Assembly (NCBI GenBank): GCA_900555015.1
Contig: USJL01000001.1
Coordinates: forward strand, 116,894-180,893
DNA length: 64,000 nucleotides
Source: an uncultured Oscillospiraceae bacterium
Lineage (GTDB): Bacteria > Bacillota > Clostridia > Oscillospirales > Acutalibacteraceae
Direction of reading: 5' to 3'
The notes under the pieces are model-generated. The model was not told the origin of the DNA and searched no databases. It saw nothing but the letters and a program-made list of their open reading frames with translations. Shown one piece after another: positions 19,650 to 27,998 of the stretch. A program made the position numbers and the translations under genes. Numbering within the stretch: position 1 is the first letter of the stretch; each line of letters starts with the position of its first letter.

Positions 19650-19670
19650 TATAATTGGAGGTTACTTGAT

Positions 19671-20297
19671 ATGGCAAGATATACAGGTCCTGCATGCAAG
19701 CTCTGCCGCCGCGAAGGAAAAAAGCTTTTCTTAAAGGGAGACAGATGCTACACAGGTAAATGTGCACTTGAACGTCGTTCATATGCACCAGGCCAACATG
19801 GTCAAAACCGCAAAAAGACTTCTGAATACGGTCTTCAGCTTCGTGCAAAGCAATCAGCTCGCCGTTACTACGGTGTTGCAGAAGGCCAGTTCCACAAATA
19901 TTTCCTTATGGCTGAAAGAAAGGCCGGTGTAACAGGTACCAACCTTCTTCAGATTTGTGAAAGTCGTTTAGATAATGTAGTTTATGAAGCAGGTTTCGCA
20001 AGTTCAAGAGCTCAGGCTCGTCAGCTTGTTAACCACGCTCATTTCACTGTTAACGGAACAAAGGTAGATATTCCTTCTTACCTTCTTTCTGCCGGTGATG
20101 TTGTTGCTGTTAAAGAAACAAGCAAATCAACAGATGAGTTTAAGAACCTTGTTGAAAGCAATGGTTCACGTCCGGTTCCGATGTGGATGGAAGCAAACAA
20201 AGATGCTATGGAAGTTAAGGTTCTTAGAACTCCTGAGAGAGAAGAAATCGAAACTCCGGTTGAAGAGCATTTAATCGTCGAGTTCTACTCTAAATAA
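19671..20297 (+). CDS. rpsD: 30S ribosomal protein S4
   Basis: Primary 16S rRNA-binding protein and, in several bacteria, a translational regulator of the alpha operon. The 208 residues start [19 protein letters not shown] with an N-terminal cysteine set (Cys9, Cys12, Cys26, Cys31 region) typical of zinc-type S4, and have the S4 RNA-binding domain [24 protein letters not shown] segment. A one-gene-typical GGAGG lies upstream. Confidence 0.97.
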   Translation: MARYTGPACKLCRREGKKLFLKGDRCYTGKCALERRSYAPGQHGQNRKKTSEYGLQLRAKQSARRYYGVAEGQFHKYFLMAERKAGVTGTNLLQICESRLDNVVYEAGFASSRAQARQLVNHAHFTVNGTKVDIPSYLLSAGDVVAVKETSKSTDEFKNLVESNGSRPVPMWMEANKDAMEVKVLRTPEREEIETPVEEHLIVEFYSK

Positions 20298-20352
20298 TAG
20301 TTGATCATTTCTTTTATTTAGTGCAACAAAATTTATTTTAGGAGGCTTTTAA

Positions 20353-21309
20353 ATGATTGAAATTGATAAGCCTAATATCGAGATAGTAGAGTTATCTACT
20401 CAAGGAAGCAGAAGCGTAGGTAAGTTTGTTGTTGAACCTCTTGAAAGAGGTTTCGGCACAACTCTCGGAAACGGTATGAGAAGAGTTCTTCTCTCTTCAC
20501 TTCCCGGCTATGCTATCACTTCTGTTAAGATTGATGGTGTTTTACACGAATTTTCTACTATTCCTCATGTTAAGGAAGATGTTACAGAGATTGTTCTTAA
20601 TCTTAAAAATGTTATTCTTAAAATACATGATGATTCAGCAAAAACTCTTTACATTAAAGCAAGCGGCGAAGGTGAAATCACTGCCGGCGATATTGAACAC
20701 AGCTCTGATGTAGAGATTCTTAACCCCGACCTTCACATTGCTTATCTTGATGAAGGTGCAGAAGTTATTATGGAACTTACTGCAGACGGCGGCAGAGGAT
20801 ATGTTCCTTGCGACCGTAATAAGCAGATTATGGATTTGCCAATCGGCACAATCGCCATTGACTCAATCTATACTCCTGTTCTTAAGGTTAATTATACTGT
20901 TGAAAATACCCGTGTAGGCCAACAAACAGACCTTGATAAGTTGATTCTTGATGTTGAAACAGACGGAACTATTCCGGCAGATGAAGCAGCTTCTCTTGCT
21001 GCTAAAATCCTTAACGACCACCTTAAATTATTTGTAGACCTTTCAGAAGAAGTTGGCAACAAAGAAATTATGGTTGAAAAGGATGATGACGGAAAAGAAA
21101 AAGTTCTTGAAATGACCATTGAAGAACTTGATCTTTCAGTTCGTTCATTTAACTGCTTGAAGAGAGCAGGTATTAACACAGTAGAAGATTTAATCGGTAA
21201 ATCCGAAGAAGATATGATGAAGGTCAGAAACTTGGGAAGAAAGAGCCTTGACGAAGTTATTGCAAAACTTTCTTCACTTGGATTCGGACTTAGTCATGAA
21301 GAGGACTAA
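20353..21309 (+). CDS. rpoA: RNA polymerase alpha subunit
   Basis: Scaffold of RNA polymerase assembly and target of activators. The 318 residues have the N-terminal domain with [20 protein letters not shown] and the C-terminal domain (about 255-318) with [19 protein letters not shown] and [11 protein letters not shown], which binds UP elements. AGGAGG lies upstream after a 55-base gap. Confidence 0.97.
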   Translation: MIEIDKPNIEIVELSTQGSRSVGKFVVEPLERGFGTTLGNGMRRVLLSSLPGYAITSVKIDGVLHEFSTIPHVKEDVTEIVLNLKNVILKIHDDSAKTLYIKASGEGEITAGDIEHSSDVEILNPDLHIAYLDEGAEVIMELTADGGRGYVPCDRNKQIMDLPIGTIAIDSIYTPVLKVNYTVENTRVGQQTDLDKLILDVETDGTIPADEAASLAAKILNDHLKLFVDLSEEVGNKEIMVEKDDDGKEKVLEMTIEELDLSVRSFNCLKRAGINTVEDLIGKSEEDMMKVRNLGRKSLDEVIAKLSSLGFGLSHEED

Positions 21310-21323
21310 AGGAGGGAATTTCT

Positions 21324-21665
21324 ATGCCAGGTACCAGAAAATTGGGCAGAACTACTGACCACAGAAAAGCAATGCTCAGAGGAATGGTAACTTTACTTTT
21401 AACAAACGGCAAGATTGAAACAACCGTTACCAGAGCAAAGGAAGTTCGTCCTATGGCTGAGAAAATGATTACTCTCGCCAAAGAGAACACCCTTCATTCA
21501 AGAAGACAAGTGCTTGCTTATGTTACTAAAGAAGATACTGTAAGCAAACTTTTTGATGAAATCGCTCCAAAGTATCAAGACAGAAACGGCGGTTATTGCC
21601 GTATTATCAAAACAGGTCCACGTCGTGGCGATGCTGCTGAAATGTGCATCATCGAACTTGTTTAA
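21324..21665 (+). CDS. rplQ: 50S ribosomal protein L17
   Basis: Last gene of the operon; L17 sits near the exit tunnel. The 113 residues show [18 protein letters not shown], the ITLAKEN segment, and the C-terminal [29 protein letters not shown] lies upstream; a strong terminator follows. Confidence 0.97.
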   Translation: MPGTRKLGRTTDHRKAMLRGMVTLLLTNGKIETTVTRAKEVRPMAEKMITLAKENTLHSRRQVLAYVTKEDTVSKLFDEIAPKYQDRNGGYCRIIKTGPRRGDAAEMCIIELV

Positions 21666-21689
21666 GATAATGCTTATATAAAACCATTC

Positions 21690-21725
21690 AAAAGGCAATC
21701 TTCGGATTGCCTTTTTCTTTTTTTA
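21690..21725 (+). terminator. Terminator of the ribosomal protein operon
   Basis: Stem AAAGGCAATC / GATTGCCTTT with a TTCG tetraloop and a long T-rich tail, 25 bases after the rplQ stop. Confidence 0.93.
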
Positions 21726-21743
21726 TTTTTTTCGCCCTTGCTA

Positions 21744-21772
21744 TTGAAAATAAACGGCTTATATTGTAAAAT
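21744..21772 (+). promoter_or_regulatory. Promoter of the purE operon
   Basis: TTGAAA, 17-base spacer, TAAAAT, giving a leader of about 125 bases before the purE start. No PurR-type operator was recognised by eye. Confidence 0.6.
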
Positions 21773-21837
21773 ATTTAAAAATCTGTTATATATAGGTTTT
21801 TTCTTAAATTTTGTTAAATTACCTTCAAGCTTTTTGT

Positions 21838-21893
21838 GCAGACCGCAGCATTAAGTACGGTTTTTTAATTATATGGCGGTCGGAAAGGCTATG
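21838..21893 (+). promoter_or_regulatory. Leader hairpin of purE, shared with purD (candidate cis-regulatory RNA)
   Basis: GCA-GACCGC pairs perfectly with GCGGTC (21841-21846 with 21876-21881); the enclosed AT-rich arm can form ATTAA/TTAAT. The 3' strand is followed at once by GGAAAGGCT, then a 12-14 base gap to the ATG. The same arrangement occurs before purD with a different but still pairing stem. GGAAAGG may be the ribosome binding site, which would place the stem next to it and allow translational control. It matches no riboswitch consensus I can recall. Confidence 0.5.
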
Positions 21894-21902
21894 GATTATT
21901 GT

Positions 21903-22400
21903 ATGAAAAAAGTTGCAATCATTATGGGTTCAGACAGTGATTTGCCTGTTGTAACACCGGCAATCAAGCAGTTAAAGGAATTGGGCATTGAAACAGAAGT
22001 CAGAGTTATGAGTGCTCACAGAACGCCTAAACAAGCCCAGGAATTTGCTGAAAATGCCACATCAAACGGCTTTGGCGTAATTATTGCCGCAGCAGGAATG
22101 GCTGCTCATTTAGGCGGTGTTCTTGCCGCTTCCACAACTCTTCCCGTTATAGGTATACCTTGCTCGGCAAAGGTACTTGACGGAATGGATGCAATGCTTG
22201 CAACTGTTATGATGCCTCCTGGAATTCCGGTTGCAACTGTTGGCGTAAATGCTGCTAAAAATGCCGCATTGCTTGCTGCAGAAATACTTGCGGTTGGGGA
22301 TAACGAACTATCCGAAAAATTGCAAAAAATGAGAGCTGATATGGCACAGGCTGTTATTGAAAAAGACAAGGCTCTTCAAGAAAAAATCAAGGAATTATAA
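21903..22400 (+). CDS. purE: N5-carboxyaminoimidazole ribonucleotide mutase
   Basis: Rearranges N5-CAIR to CAIR in purine synthesis. The ATG at 21903 is preferred since the product then begins [17 protein letters not shown] like the family (165 residues); two further in-frame ATG codons at 21873 and 21891 lie in the leader hairpin or too close to GGAAAGG. The substrate site motif GSDSD and the SAHRTP motif (class I PurE) are present, followed by [11 protein letters not shown]. No purK is adjacent. Confidence 0.95.
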   Translation: MKKVAIIMGSDSDLPVVTPAIKQLKELGIETEVRVMSAHRTPKQAQEFAENATSNGFGVIIAAAGMAAHLGGVLAASTTLPVIGIPCSAKVLDGMDAMLATVMMPPGIPVATVGVNAAKNAALLAAEILAVGDNELSEKLQKMRADMAQAVIEKDKALQEKIKEL

Positions 22401-22416
22401 TAATAGGAGAATAGAT

Positions 22417-23454
22417 ATGGAAAAAAGTTTCAGCGAAAGCTATGCAGCTGCAGGTGTAGACGTTACTGCCGGTTATGAATCGGTAGAACTTATTAAATCT
22501 CATGTTAAAAGAACAACTATTCCCGGGGTAATCGGCGGTATCGGCGGTTTTGGCGGAATGTTTGAAATTGCTGCAAAAGATTATAAAAATCCTGTTCTTG
22601 TTAGCGGAACAGACGGCGTGGGAACTAAACTTAAACTCGCTTTTCTTATGGATAAGCATGATACTATTGGTATTGACTGCGTTGCAATGTGCGTTAATGA
22701 TGTTGCTTGCAGTGGTGCAAAACCGTTATTTTTCCTTGATTATATTGCTTGCGGCAAAAACTATCCGGAAAAAATTGAGCAAATTGTTAAAGGTGTTGCA
22801 GAAGGCTGTGTTCAGTCGGGATGTGCCCTTGTTGGCGGTGAAACAGCCGAACATCCCGGTTTGATGCCTGATGAGGAATATGACCTTGCAGGCTTTACTG
22901 TTGGTATTGGTGATAAGGATAAGCTTGTTTCCGGTGAAAATCTTAAAGCAGGTGATGCACTTATTGCTGTTGCATCTTCAGGCGTACATTCAAACGGCTT
23001 TTCTCTTGTAAGAAAAGTTTTTGACATTAATGAAAAAACCATTAATAATAAATATGATGAACTTGACGGAACATTGGGCGAGGTCCTTTTAACTCCAACA
23101 AGAATTTATGTTAAACCGCTTCTTTCACTTATGGAAAAAGTTAATGTTAATGCTATTTCGCATATTACAGGCGGCGGATTTTACGAAAATGTTCCTAGAA
23201 TGTTAAATTATAACACACTTGCAGTTATCGAAAAAGATAAGTGCTTTAAAAAGCCTATTTTTGATTTAATTCAAAAAGTTGGCAACATTCCCGAAAGAGA
23301 TATGTATAATACATTTAATATGGGTAACGGTTTAATCATTGCAGTAGATAATGATAAGGCGGACGAAGCAGTCAGAATTCTTAACAACGCAGGCGAGCAG
23401 GCAGCAGTTGTTGGTGAAATCAAAAACGGCGAAAAAGGTGTTGAATTGGTATGA
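22417..23454 (+). CDS. purM: Phosphoribosylformylglycinamidine cyclo-ligase
   Basis: ATP-dependent closure of FGAM to AIR. The ATG at 22417 (AGGAG upstream) gives 345 residues, the standard length, beginning [16 protein letters not shown]. The PurM-like N-terminal domain has GGFGGMFE and [20 protein letters not shown] is in the C-terminal half. It overlaps purN by 4 bases. Confidence 0.96.
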   Translation: MEKSFSESYAAAGVDVTAGYESVELIKSHVKRTTIPGVIGGIGGFGGMFEIAAKDYKNPVLVSGTDGVGTKLKLAFLMDKHDTIGIDCVAMCVNDVACSGAKPLFFLDYIACGKNYPEKIEQIVKGVAEGCVQSGCALVGGETAEHPGLMPDEEYDLAGFTVGIGDKDKLVSGENLKAGDALIAVASSGVHSNGFSLVRKVFDINEKTINNKYDELDGTLGEVLLTPTRIYVKPLLSLMEKVNVNAISHITGGGFYENVPRMLNYNTLAVIEKDKCFKKPIFDLIQKVGNIPERDMYNTFNMGNGLIIAVDNDKADEAVRILNNAGEQAAVVGEIKNGEKGVELV

Positions 23455-24074
23455 TGAATATTGCTGTTTTCGTATCAGGCGGCGGCACAAATCTTCAGGC
23501 TCTTATTGACGCTGAAAACCGTGGCGAAATCAAAAATGGCAAAATAACTTTTGTTCTTGCTTCAAACAGTAATGCTTATGCTATTGAAAGAGCAAAAAAG
23601 GCAGGCATTGAAACTGCTGTGGTTGCAAGAAAAGACTATTCAAGTAAAGAAGAGTATGACAAAGCGATTTTGTCCGTTATTGAAAATAAAAATATAGATT
23701 TAATTGTTCTTGCAGGTTTTCTTTCTATTTTGGGTGAAGAACTTGTAAGCAAATACAGAAACAGAATTATTAATATTCATCCAAGCCTTATTCCGCTTTT
23801 TTGCGGTGACGGATTTTACGGCAAAAAGGTGCACACCGCTGTTCTTGAAAGCGGTGTTAAGGTAACAGGCGCCACGGCACATTTTGTTAATGAAATTACA
23901 GATGGCGGCGCAATAATTCTTCAAAAAGCCGTTCCTGTTGAACAGGGCGATAATGAGGATATTCTTCAATATCGTGTAATGCGCCAGGCTGAATGGGAAA
24001 TTCTTCCAAAAGCAGTATCACTGTTTTGTCAGGGCAGAATTAAAATTAACGGTAATAAAACAGAAATTATATGA
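23451..24074 (+). CDS. purN: Phosphoribosylglycinamide formyltransferase
   Basis: Transfers formyl from 10-formyltetrahydrofolate to GAR. The 207-residue protein has [13 protein letters not shown] at the N-terminus, LAGFLSILG, the active-site [14 protein letters not shown] (Asn and His), and a later [14 protein letters not shown] with the catalytic Asp. Two adjacent ATG codons exist (23451 and 23454); the first overlaps the purM stop (ATGA). Confidence 0.95.
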   Translation: MMNIAVFVSGGGTNLQALIDAENRGEIKNGKITFVLASNSNAYAIERAKKAGIETAVVARKDYSSKEEYDKAILSVIENKNIDLIVLAGFLSILGEELVSKYRNRIINIHPSLIPLFCGDGFYGKKVHTAVLESGVKVTGATAHFVNEITDGGAIILQKAVPVEQGDNEDILQYRVMRQAEWEILPKAVSLFCQGRIKINGNKTEII

Positions 24075-24083
24075 GGTGCAAAT

Positions 24084-24788
24084 ATGGAAGTAACAACACT
24101 TGAAAAAGAATTATCAACTAATTCTTATCCGGGCAGGGGAATAGTTTTAGGCAAATCAAAAAACGGAAAAAATGCCGTAATTGTTTATTTTATTATGGGC
24201 AGAAGCGAAAACAGCAGAAACAGAATTTTTGAAGAAAATGAAAGAGGCGGAATTCGCACAAAGGCATTTGATGAATCTAAAATGACCGACCCGTCACTTA
24301 TAATTTATAATCCTGTTTTAAAACTTGACGGCAAAACAATTGTTACAAACGGTGACCAAACAGATACTATTTATGATTTTATGAGTGAAGGTCATTGTTA
24401 TCGCCACGCTCTTTTAACACGTGAATTTGAACCTGATGAACCTAATTATACCCCAAGAATTTCAGGCGTTGTAAAGCCAAACGGCGATTATAACCTTTCT
24501 ATTCTTAAATCAAATATGGGCAAACCTCAGTGTTTAAGATTTTTCTATGAATATCCTGCTACAGCAGGCTTGGGTCACTTTATTCATACATATAAGTGCG
24601 ACGGAAATCCTATTCCTTCATTTGAAGGTGAACCGACACCTGTTGAAATCAATACAGATGATATTGACGAATTAACAAATCTTGTTTGGAATAACCTTAA
24701 TGAAGATAATAAGGTTTCTCTTTTCACTCGTTTTATCAATCTTGAAACAGGTGAGGAGCAATCAAGAATTATTAATAAAAATAAGTAA
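24084..24788 (+). CDS. purO: IMP cyclohydrolase, PurO type
   Basis: Closes FAICAR to IMP, the last step of purine synthesis, with a fold unrelated to the cyclohydrolase half of PurH. The 234 residues match the archaeal-type family: NSYPGRGIVLGKS, VYFIMGRSENSRNR, MTDPSLIIYNPV, VTNGDQTDTIYDF and YTPRISGVV. GAGGTG lies upstream, 9 bases after purN. Finding PurO with purN implies that AICAR transformylase is a separate protein encoded elsewhere. Confidence 0.88.
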   Translation: MEVTTLEKELSTNSYPGRGIVLGKSKNGKNAVIVYFIMGRSENSRNRIFEENERGGIRTKAFDESKMTDPSLIIYNPVLKLDGKTIVTNGDQTDTIYDFMSEGHCYRHALLTREFEPDEPNYTPRISGVVKPNGDYNLSILKSNMGKPQCLRFFYEYPATAGLGHFIHTYKCDGNPIPSFEGEPTPVEINTDDIDELTNLVWNNLNEDNKVSLFTRFINLETGEEQSRIINKNK

Positions 24789-24792
24789 TTTT

Positions 24793-24822
24793 AACAAGGG
24801 AGCATAGCCTCCCTTTGTTTGT
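24793..24822 (+). terminator. Terminator after purO
   Basis: Stem AACAAGGGAG / CTCCCTTTGTT with one bulge and a 6-base loop, ending in a T-rich but interrupted tail. It would separate purE-M-N-O from purD. Confidence 0.65.
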
Positions 24823-24846
24823 TGTATAAATACTTTAAAATATAAG
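24819..24846 (+). promoter_or_regulatory. Possible promoter of purD
   Basis: TTGTTG and TATAAG spaced by 16 bases, partly overlapping the preceding terminator tail. Weak; purD may also be reached by read-through. Confidence 0.3.
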
Positions 24847-24860
24847 CAATAAAATTTATT

Positions 24861-24913
24861 ACAGATTGCCATGCGAATTATTTAAAATTCGTGTGCAGTC
24901 GGAAAGGCTGTAA
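24861..24913 (+). promoter_or_regulatory. Leader hairpin of purD, shared with purE (candidate cis-regulatory RNA)
   Basis: ACA-GATTGC (24864-24869) pairs with GCAGTC (24895-24900) including one U-G pair; inside it ATGCGAATT pairs with AATTCGTGT around an ATTTAA loop, making a hairpin of about 15 bp with one bulge. GGAAAGGCT follows directly (24901-24909), then 10 bases to the ATG. Compared with the purE element, the stem bases differ in a compensating manner while GGAAAGGCT is identical. Confidence 0.5.
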
Positions 24914-24919
24914 ATTAGT

Positions 24920-26197
24920 ATGAAAGTATTGGTAGTAGGCGGCGGCGGAAGAGAACACGCTTTAATAAAAAAAATCAAAGAATCAAAAAAGGTAACCGAA
25001 GTTGCATGTTGCCCGGGTAACGGCGGCATTTCTTATGATGCAACATGTTATAATGTGTCGGCAACAGATGTTAACGGCGTTGTAAACCTTGCAAAAGAAA
25101 TTAAGGCAGATTTTGTTGTTGTTGCACCTGATGACCCATTGGTTGCCGGTATGGTTGATGCTTTAAATGAAGCCGGATTTAAAACATTCGGACCTAAAGC
25201 AAATGCAGCAATAATTGAAGGCTCAAAAGTGTTTTCAAAAAATCTTATGTTAAAATATAATATTCCTACTGCCGAATATAAAGTTTTTAATGATCCGGCA
25301 GATGTTATAGATTACATTAAAGAAAAAAATGAATTTCCAACAGTTATTAAGGCAGACGGATTAGCTTTGGGCAAGGGTGTTATTATTCCCGAATCTTTGG
25401 AAGAGGCTGAAGTCGGTGTTAAAGAAATTATGGAAGATAAAATTTTCGGCGAATCCGGCAATAACGTTGTTGTAGAAGAATTTTTAACAGGTCCTGAAGT
25501 TTCGGTTCTTGCTTTTACAGACGGTAAATGCGTGAAACCTATGGTTTCATCAATGGACCATAAAAGAGCCCTTGACGGTGATAAGGGTCTTAATACCGGC
25601 GGTATGGGCACAGTTTCTCCCAACCCTTATTATACAGATGATGTTGCAAAGCAGTGTATGGAAGAAATATTTATTCCTACAGTTGAAGCTATGAATAAGG
25701 AAGGCAGAACATTTAAAGGCTGCCTTTATTTTGGATTAATGCTTACTCCAAAAGGACCAAAGGTAATTGAATATAACTGCCGCTTCGGCGACCCTGAAAC
25801 ACAAGTTGTTTTGCCTCGTCTTAAAACAGATATTATGGATATTTTTGAAGCAATTAATAATGAAACATTAAGCGACCTTGATATTCAGTGGAGTGATGAC
25901 GCTTGTGCTTGTGTAATCATGGCTTCCGGCGGTTATCCTAAATCATATCCGAAAGGACTTGAAATAACAGGACTTGAAAACGGTCAAATGTCAGGCGTTA
26001 CGGTTTACCATGCAGGTACTGCAATTAAAGACGGCAAACTTGTTACATCCGGCGGCAGAGTTCTTGGCGTAACAGCTACAGGCTGTGATTTGCAATCTGC
26101 CCTTGATAAAGCATATTCGGCAGTAGAAAAAATCAATTTTGACAATAAACATTTCAGAAAAGATATTGGTAAAAAAGCACTTAGCGTTAAGATGTGA
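24920..26197 (+). CDS. purD: Phosphoribosylamine-glycine ligase (GAR synthetase)
   Basis: ATP-grasp enzyme joining phosphoribosylamine and glycine. The 425 residues begin KVLVVGGGGREHALI and include FGPKANAAIIEGSK, IKADGLALGKGV, DHKRALDGDKGLNTGGMG and EYNCRFGDPETQ, all signature segments. Standard length. Its leader shares a hairpin with purE. No clear terminator follows before the next promoter. Confidence 0.96.
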   Translation: MKVLVVGGGGREHALIKKIKESKKVTEVACCPGNGGISYDATCYNVSATDVNGVVNLAKEIKADFVVVAPDDPLVAGMVDALNEAGFKTFGPKANAAIIEGSKVFSKNLMLKYNIPTAEYKVFNDPADVIDYIKEKNEFPTVIKADGLALGKGVIIPESLEEAEVGVKEIMEDKIFGESGNNVVVEEFLTGPEVSVLAFTDGKCVKPMVSSMDHKRALDGDKGLNTGGMGTVSPNPYYTDDVAKQCMEEIFIPTVEAMNKEGRTFKGCLYFGLMLTPKGPKVIEYNCRFGDPETQVVLPRLKTDIMDIFEAINNETLSDLDIQWSDDACACVIMASGGYPKSYPKGLEITGLENGQMSGVTVYHAGTAIKDGKLVTSGGRVLGVTATGCDLQSALDKAYSAVEKINFDNKHFRKDIGKKALSVKM

Positions 26198-26235
26198 ATA
26201 AAAAGTTAACACAAAATGAATTTTACAATTAGTTA

Positions 26236-26264
26236 TTGACATTTATACAAATAGGAATTATACT
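26236..26264 (+). promoter_or_regulatory. Promoter of the efflux adaptor-permease pair
   Basis: TTGACA, 17-base spacer, TATACT; start of transcription near 26271, about 30 bases before the ATG. Confidence 0.78.
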
Positions 26265-26301
26265 ATTTTCAACTTAAAATTATAAGTTAGAGGTTAGTGA
26301 A

Positions 26302-27984
26302 ATGGCAACTATAAAGAAAAACAAAAAGAAAAAAACAATCATTATCGTTTGTGTTGTTCTTGCAGTTGTAATCGCCGTAACCGCAGGCGTTTTAATTGCT
26401 CAAAAGAATAAGAAAACGGAAGTAACTCTTTCCACTATTTCCACAAGCGACATTAACGAAACCGTAAGCGCAACCGGTAAAGTTACTGCCGGTTCTACAA
26501 AGGAATATAAAGTAGGCACTGTTGCAACCGTAAAAGAGGTTTTCGTTAAAACAGGCGACCAAGTAAAGGAAGGGGATAAGCTTGCTACTTTTGACACTTC
26601 CGCTTTAGACGGTGAAGTTAAAAAATTGCAAAGTACATATAATTCTGCAAAGGCAGGTTATAACGAGTCTGTTGCAGCTCAAAAGCAGGCAAAAGCTAAT
26701 GTTGCGGCTATAGAAAAGCAAATTGAAGCACTTGAAAAGCAACTTGGCGCAGTAAGTCACACAACAACAACCACAACAAGGCGTCATACAACAACCACTA
26801 CAACAACACGCCCGTCAACTTCAAGGGAAACTATTACAATTCCACCAACAACAACGCAGCCTACTGTTTCATATCCGGCTACGTTTGACGGTCTTGTTGC
26901 GGCTTTAACAGACCTTGTTAATACTATTAATAATGTTGCGTCAGATGTTTCATCTACAAACCAGCTTATTAATATTGTTTTAAATGTTATTATTCAGGAA
27001 ATTGAAAACGGTAACCTTTCGGCAGACGCTATTGCTGAAAAAGTAGGCGCAGCCGTAAGACAGGCAATTCAAGACGGCATTGTTGAAGTAGTTGAAAGCG
27101 GTGCCGCAGCTGATATGATTGAAGCAGCAGTAAGAGCAGTTGACTGGTCTAAAGTTGCCGCAGAAATCGCAAACAGCGGCAGTGTTAAATCTGCAACACT
27201 TGAAGTACAAATCGCTGCATTAACAGCACAAAAAGAAATTTATGCCGCTCAGTCATCTTCTTCAATCGTAAGCGCTAAAAAAGAAGTTATGGATTCTGCT
27301 AAAAGTGCCCTTGACGCAGTTAAAGAATCCAGTGAAACTCTTGCAGCAGGTTGGGTTGCTACTTTTGACGGCACAATCACATCATGTGATTTAACACCGG
27401 GTGAAGTTACATCTGCACTTACAGCAGGTATTACACTTGAAAATATGGATTCAATGGTTGTAACAGTTTCTCTTAATGAATATGATGTTCAAAAGGTTAA
27501 AGTAGGCATGGCTGCCACAATCACAACGGCATACGGAAAATACAGCGGTGAGGTCGTTTCTAAAGCACCTACAGCAACAGGCGGCGATTCCGGTTCAATT
27601 CTTGATTCTGTAGGCTCTATGGCAGGAATCAGCGGTCTTTCAAGTTTAACCGCTTCAGGTGCCGGCGTTGAAGTTCAGGTTAGAGTTGATAATCCTGATG
27701 AATATATTATTGTTGGCTTTGATGCAGACGTTGAGGTAGGCGTAGGCGATCACAACGGCGTTGTAGTTGTTCCTATTGAATCAATCGTTCTTGAAAAAAC
27801 AGGTACATATGTTTACCTTTATAACGAAGAAGAAAAATCAGTAACCAAAACACAAATTACAACCGGTGCTGTTTCAGATACTTACTATGAAGTAACTTCA
27901 GGTTTAAATGTTGGCGACCAAATTGTTGCCACTCCGTCATCGGATTACAAAGAAGAAACTTTTGATGTAAAAGTTGCTAAATAA
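26302..27984 (+). CDS. Membrane fusion (adaptor) protein of a MacAB/YknXYZ-type efflux system, with Thr-rich insert
   Basis: Residues 12-34 form one N-terminal membrane anchor; residues 42-105 hold the biotinyl-lipoyl-like half (VKEVFVKTGDQVKEGDKL), residues 105-150 the first coiled-coil arm, and residues 353 onward the second lipoyl half and beta-barrel domains (DGTITSCDLTPGEV, MAATITTAYG). The 560 residues exceed the usual ~400 because the hairpin tip holds an insert: residues 153-189, with about 20 threonines plus Arg, His and Pro, then an Asp/Ala-rich helical part (190-300). In the family this protein links an ABC permease to the outside. It is followed 14 bases later by its permease, but no ATPase gene lies near. 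Confidence 0.8.
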   Translation: MATIKKNKKKKTIIIVCVVLAVVIAVTAGVLIAQKNKKTEVTLSTISTSDINETVSATGKVTAGSTKEYKVGTVATVKEVFVKTGDQVKEGDKLATFDTSALDGEVKKLQSTYNSAKAGYNESVAAQKQAKANVAAIEKQIEALEKQLGAVSHTTTTTTRRHTTTTTTTRPSTSRETITIPPTTTQPTVSYPATFDGLVAALTDLVNTINNVASDVSSTNQLINIVLNVIIQEIENGNLSADAIAEKVGAAVRQAIQDGIVEVVESGAAADMIEAAVRAVDWSKVAAEIANSGSVKSATLEVQIAALTAQKEIYAAQSSSSIVSAKKEVMDSAKSALDAVKESSETLAAGWVATFDGTITSCDLTPGEVTSALTAGITLENMDSMVVTVSLNEYDVQKVKVGMAATITTAYGKYSGEVVSKAPTATGGDSGSILDSVGSMAGISGLSSLTASGAGVEVQVRVDNPDEYIIVGFDADVEVGVGDHNGVVVVPIESIVLEKTGTYVYLYNEEEKSVTKTQITTGAVSDTYYEVTSGLNVGDQIVATPSSDYKEETFDVKVAK

Positions 27985-27998
27985 TCGGGTGATAGTCT

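Noticed and set aside
21873..21902. Upstream in-frame start codons of purE at 21873 and 21891
   Set aside because: The first is inside the leader hairpin and the second is 2 bases from GGAAAGG; the added residues do not match PurE proteins.
26758..26868. Possible CRISPR-like or minisatellite array
   Set aside because: The ACA/ACC repetition is codon-level threonine repetition in an open frame, with no spacer-repeat structure.
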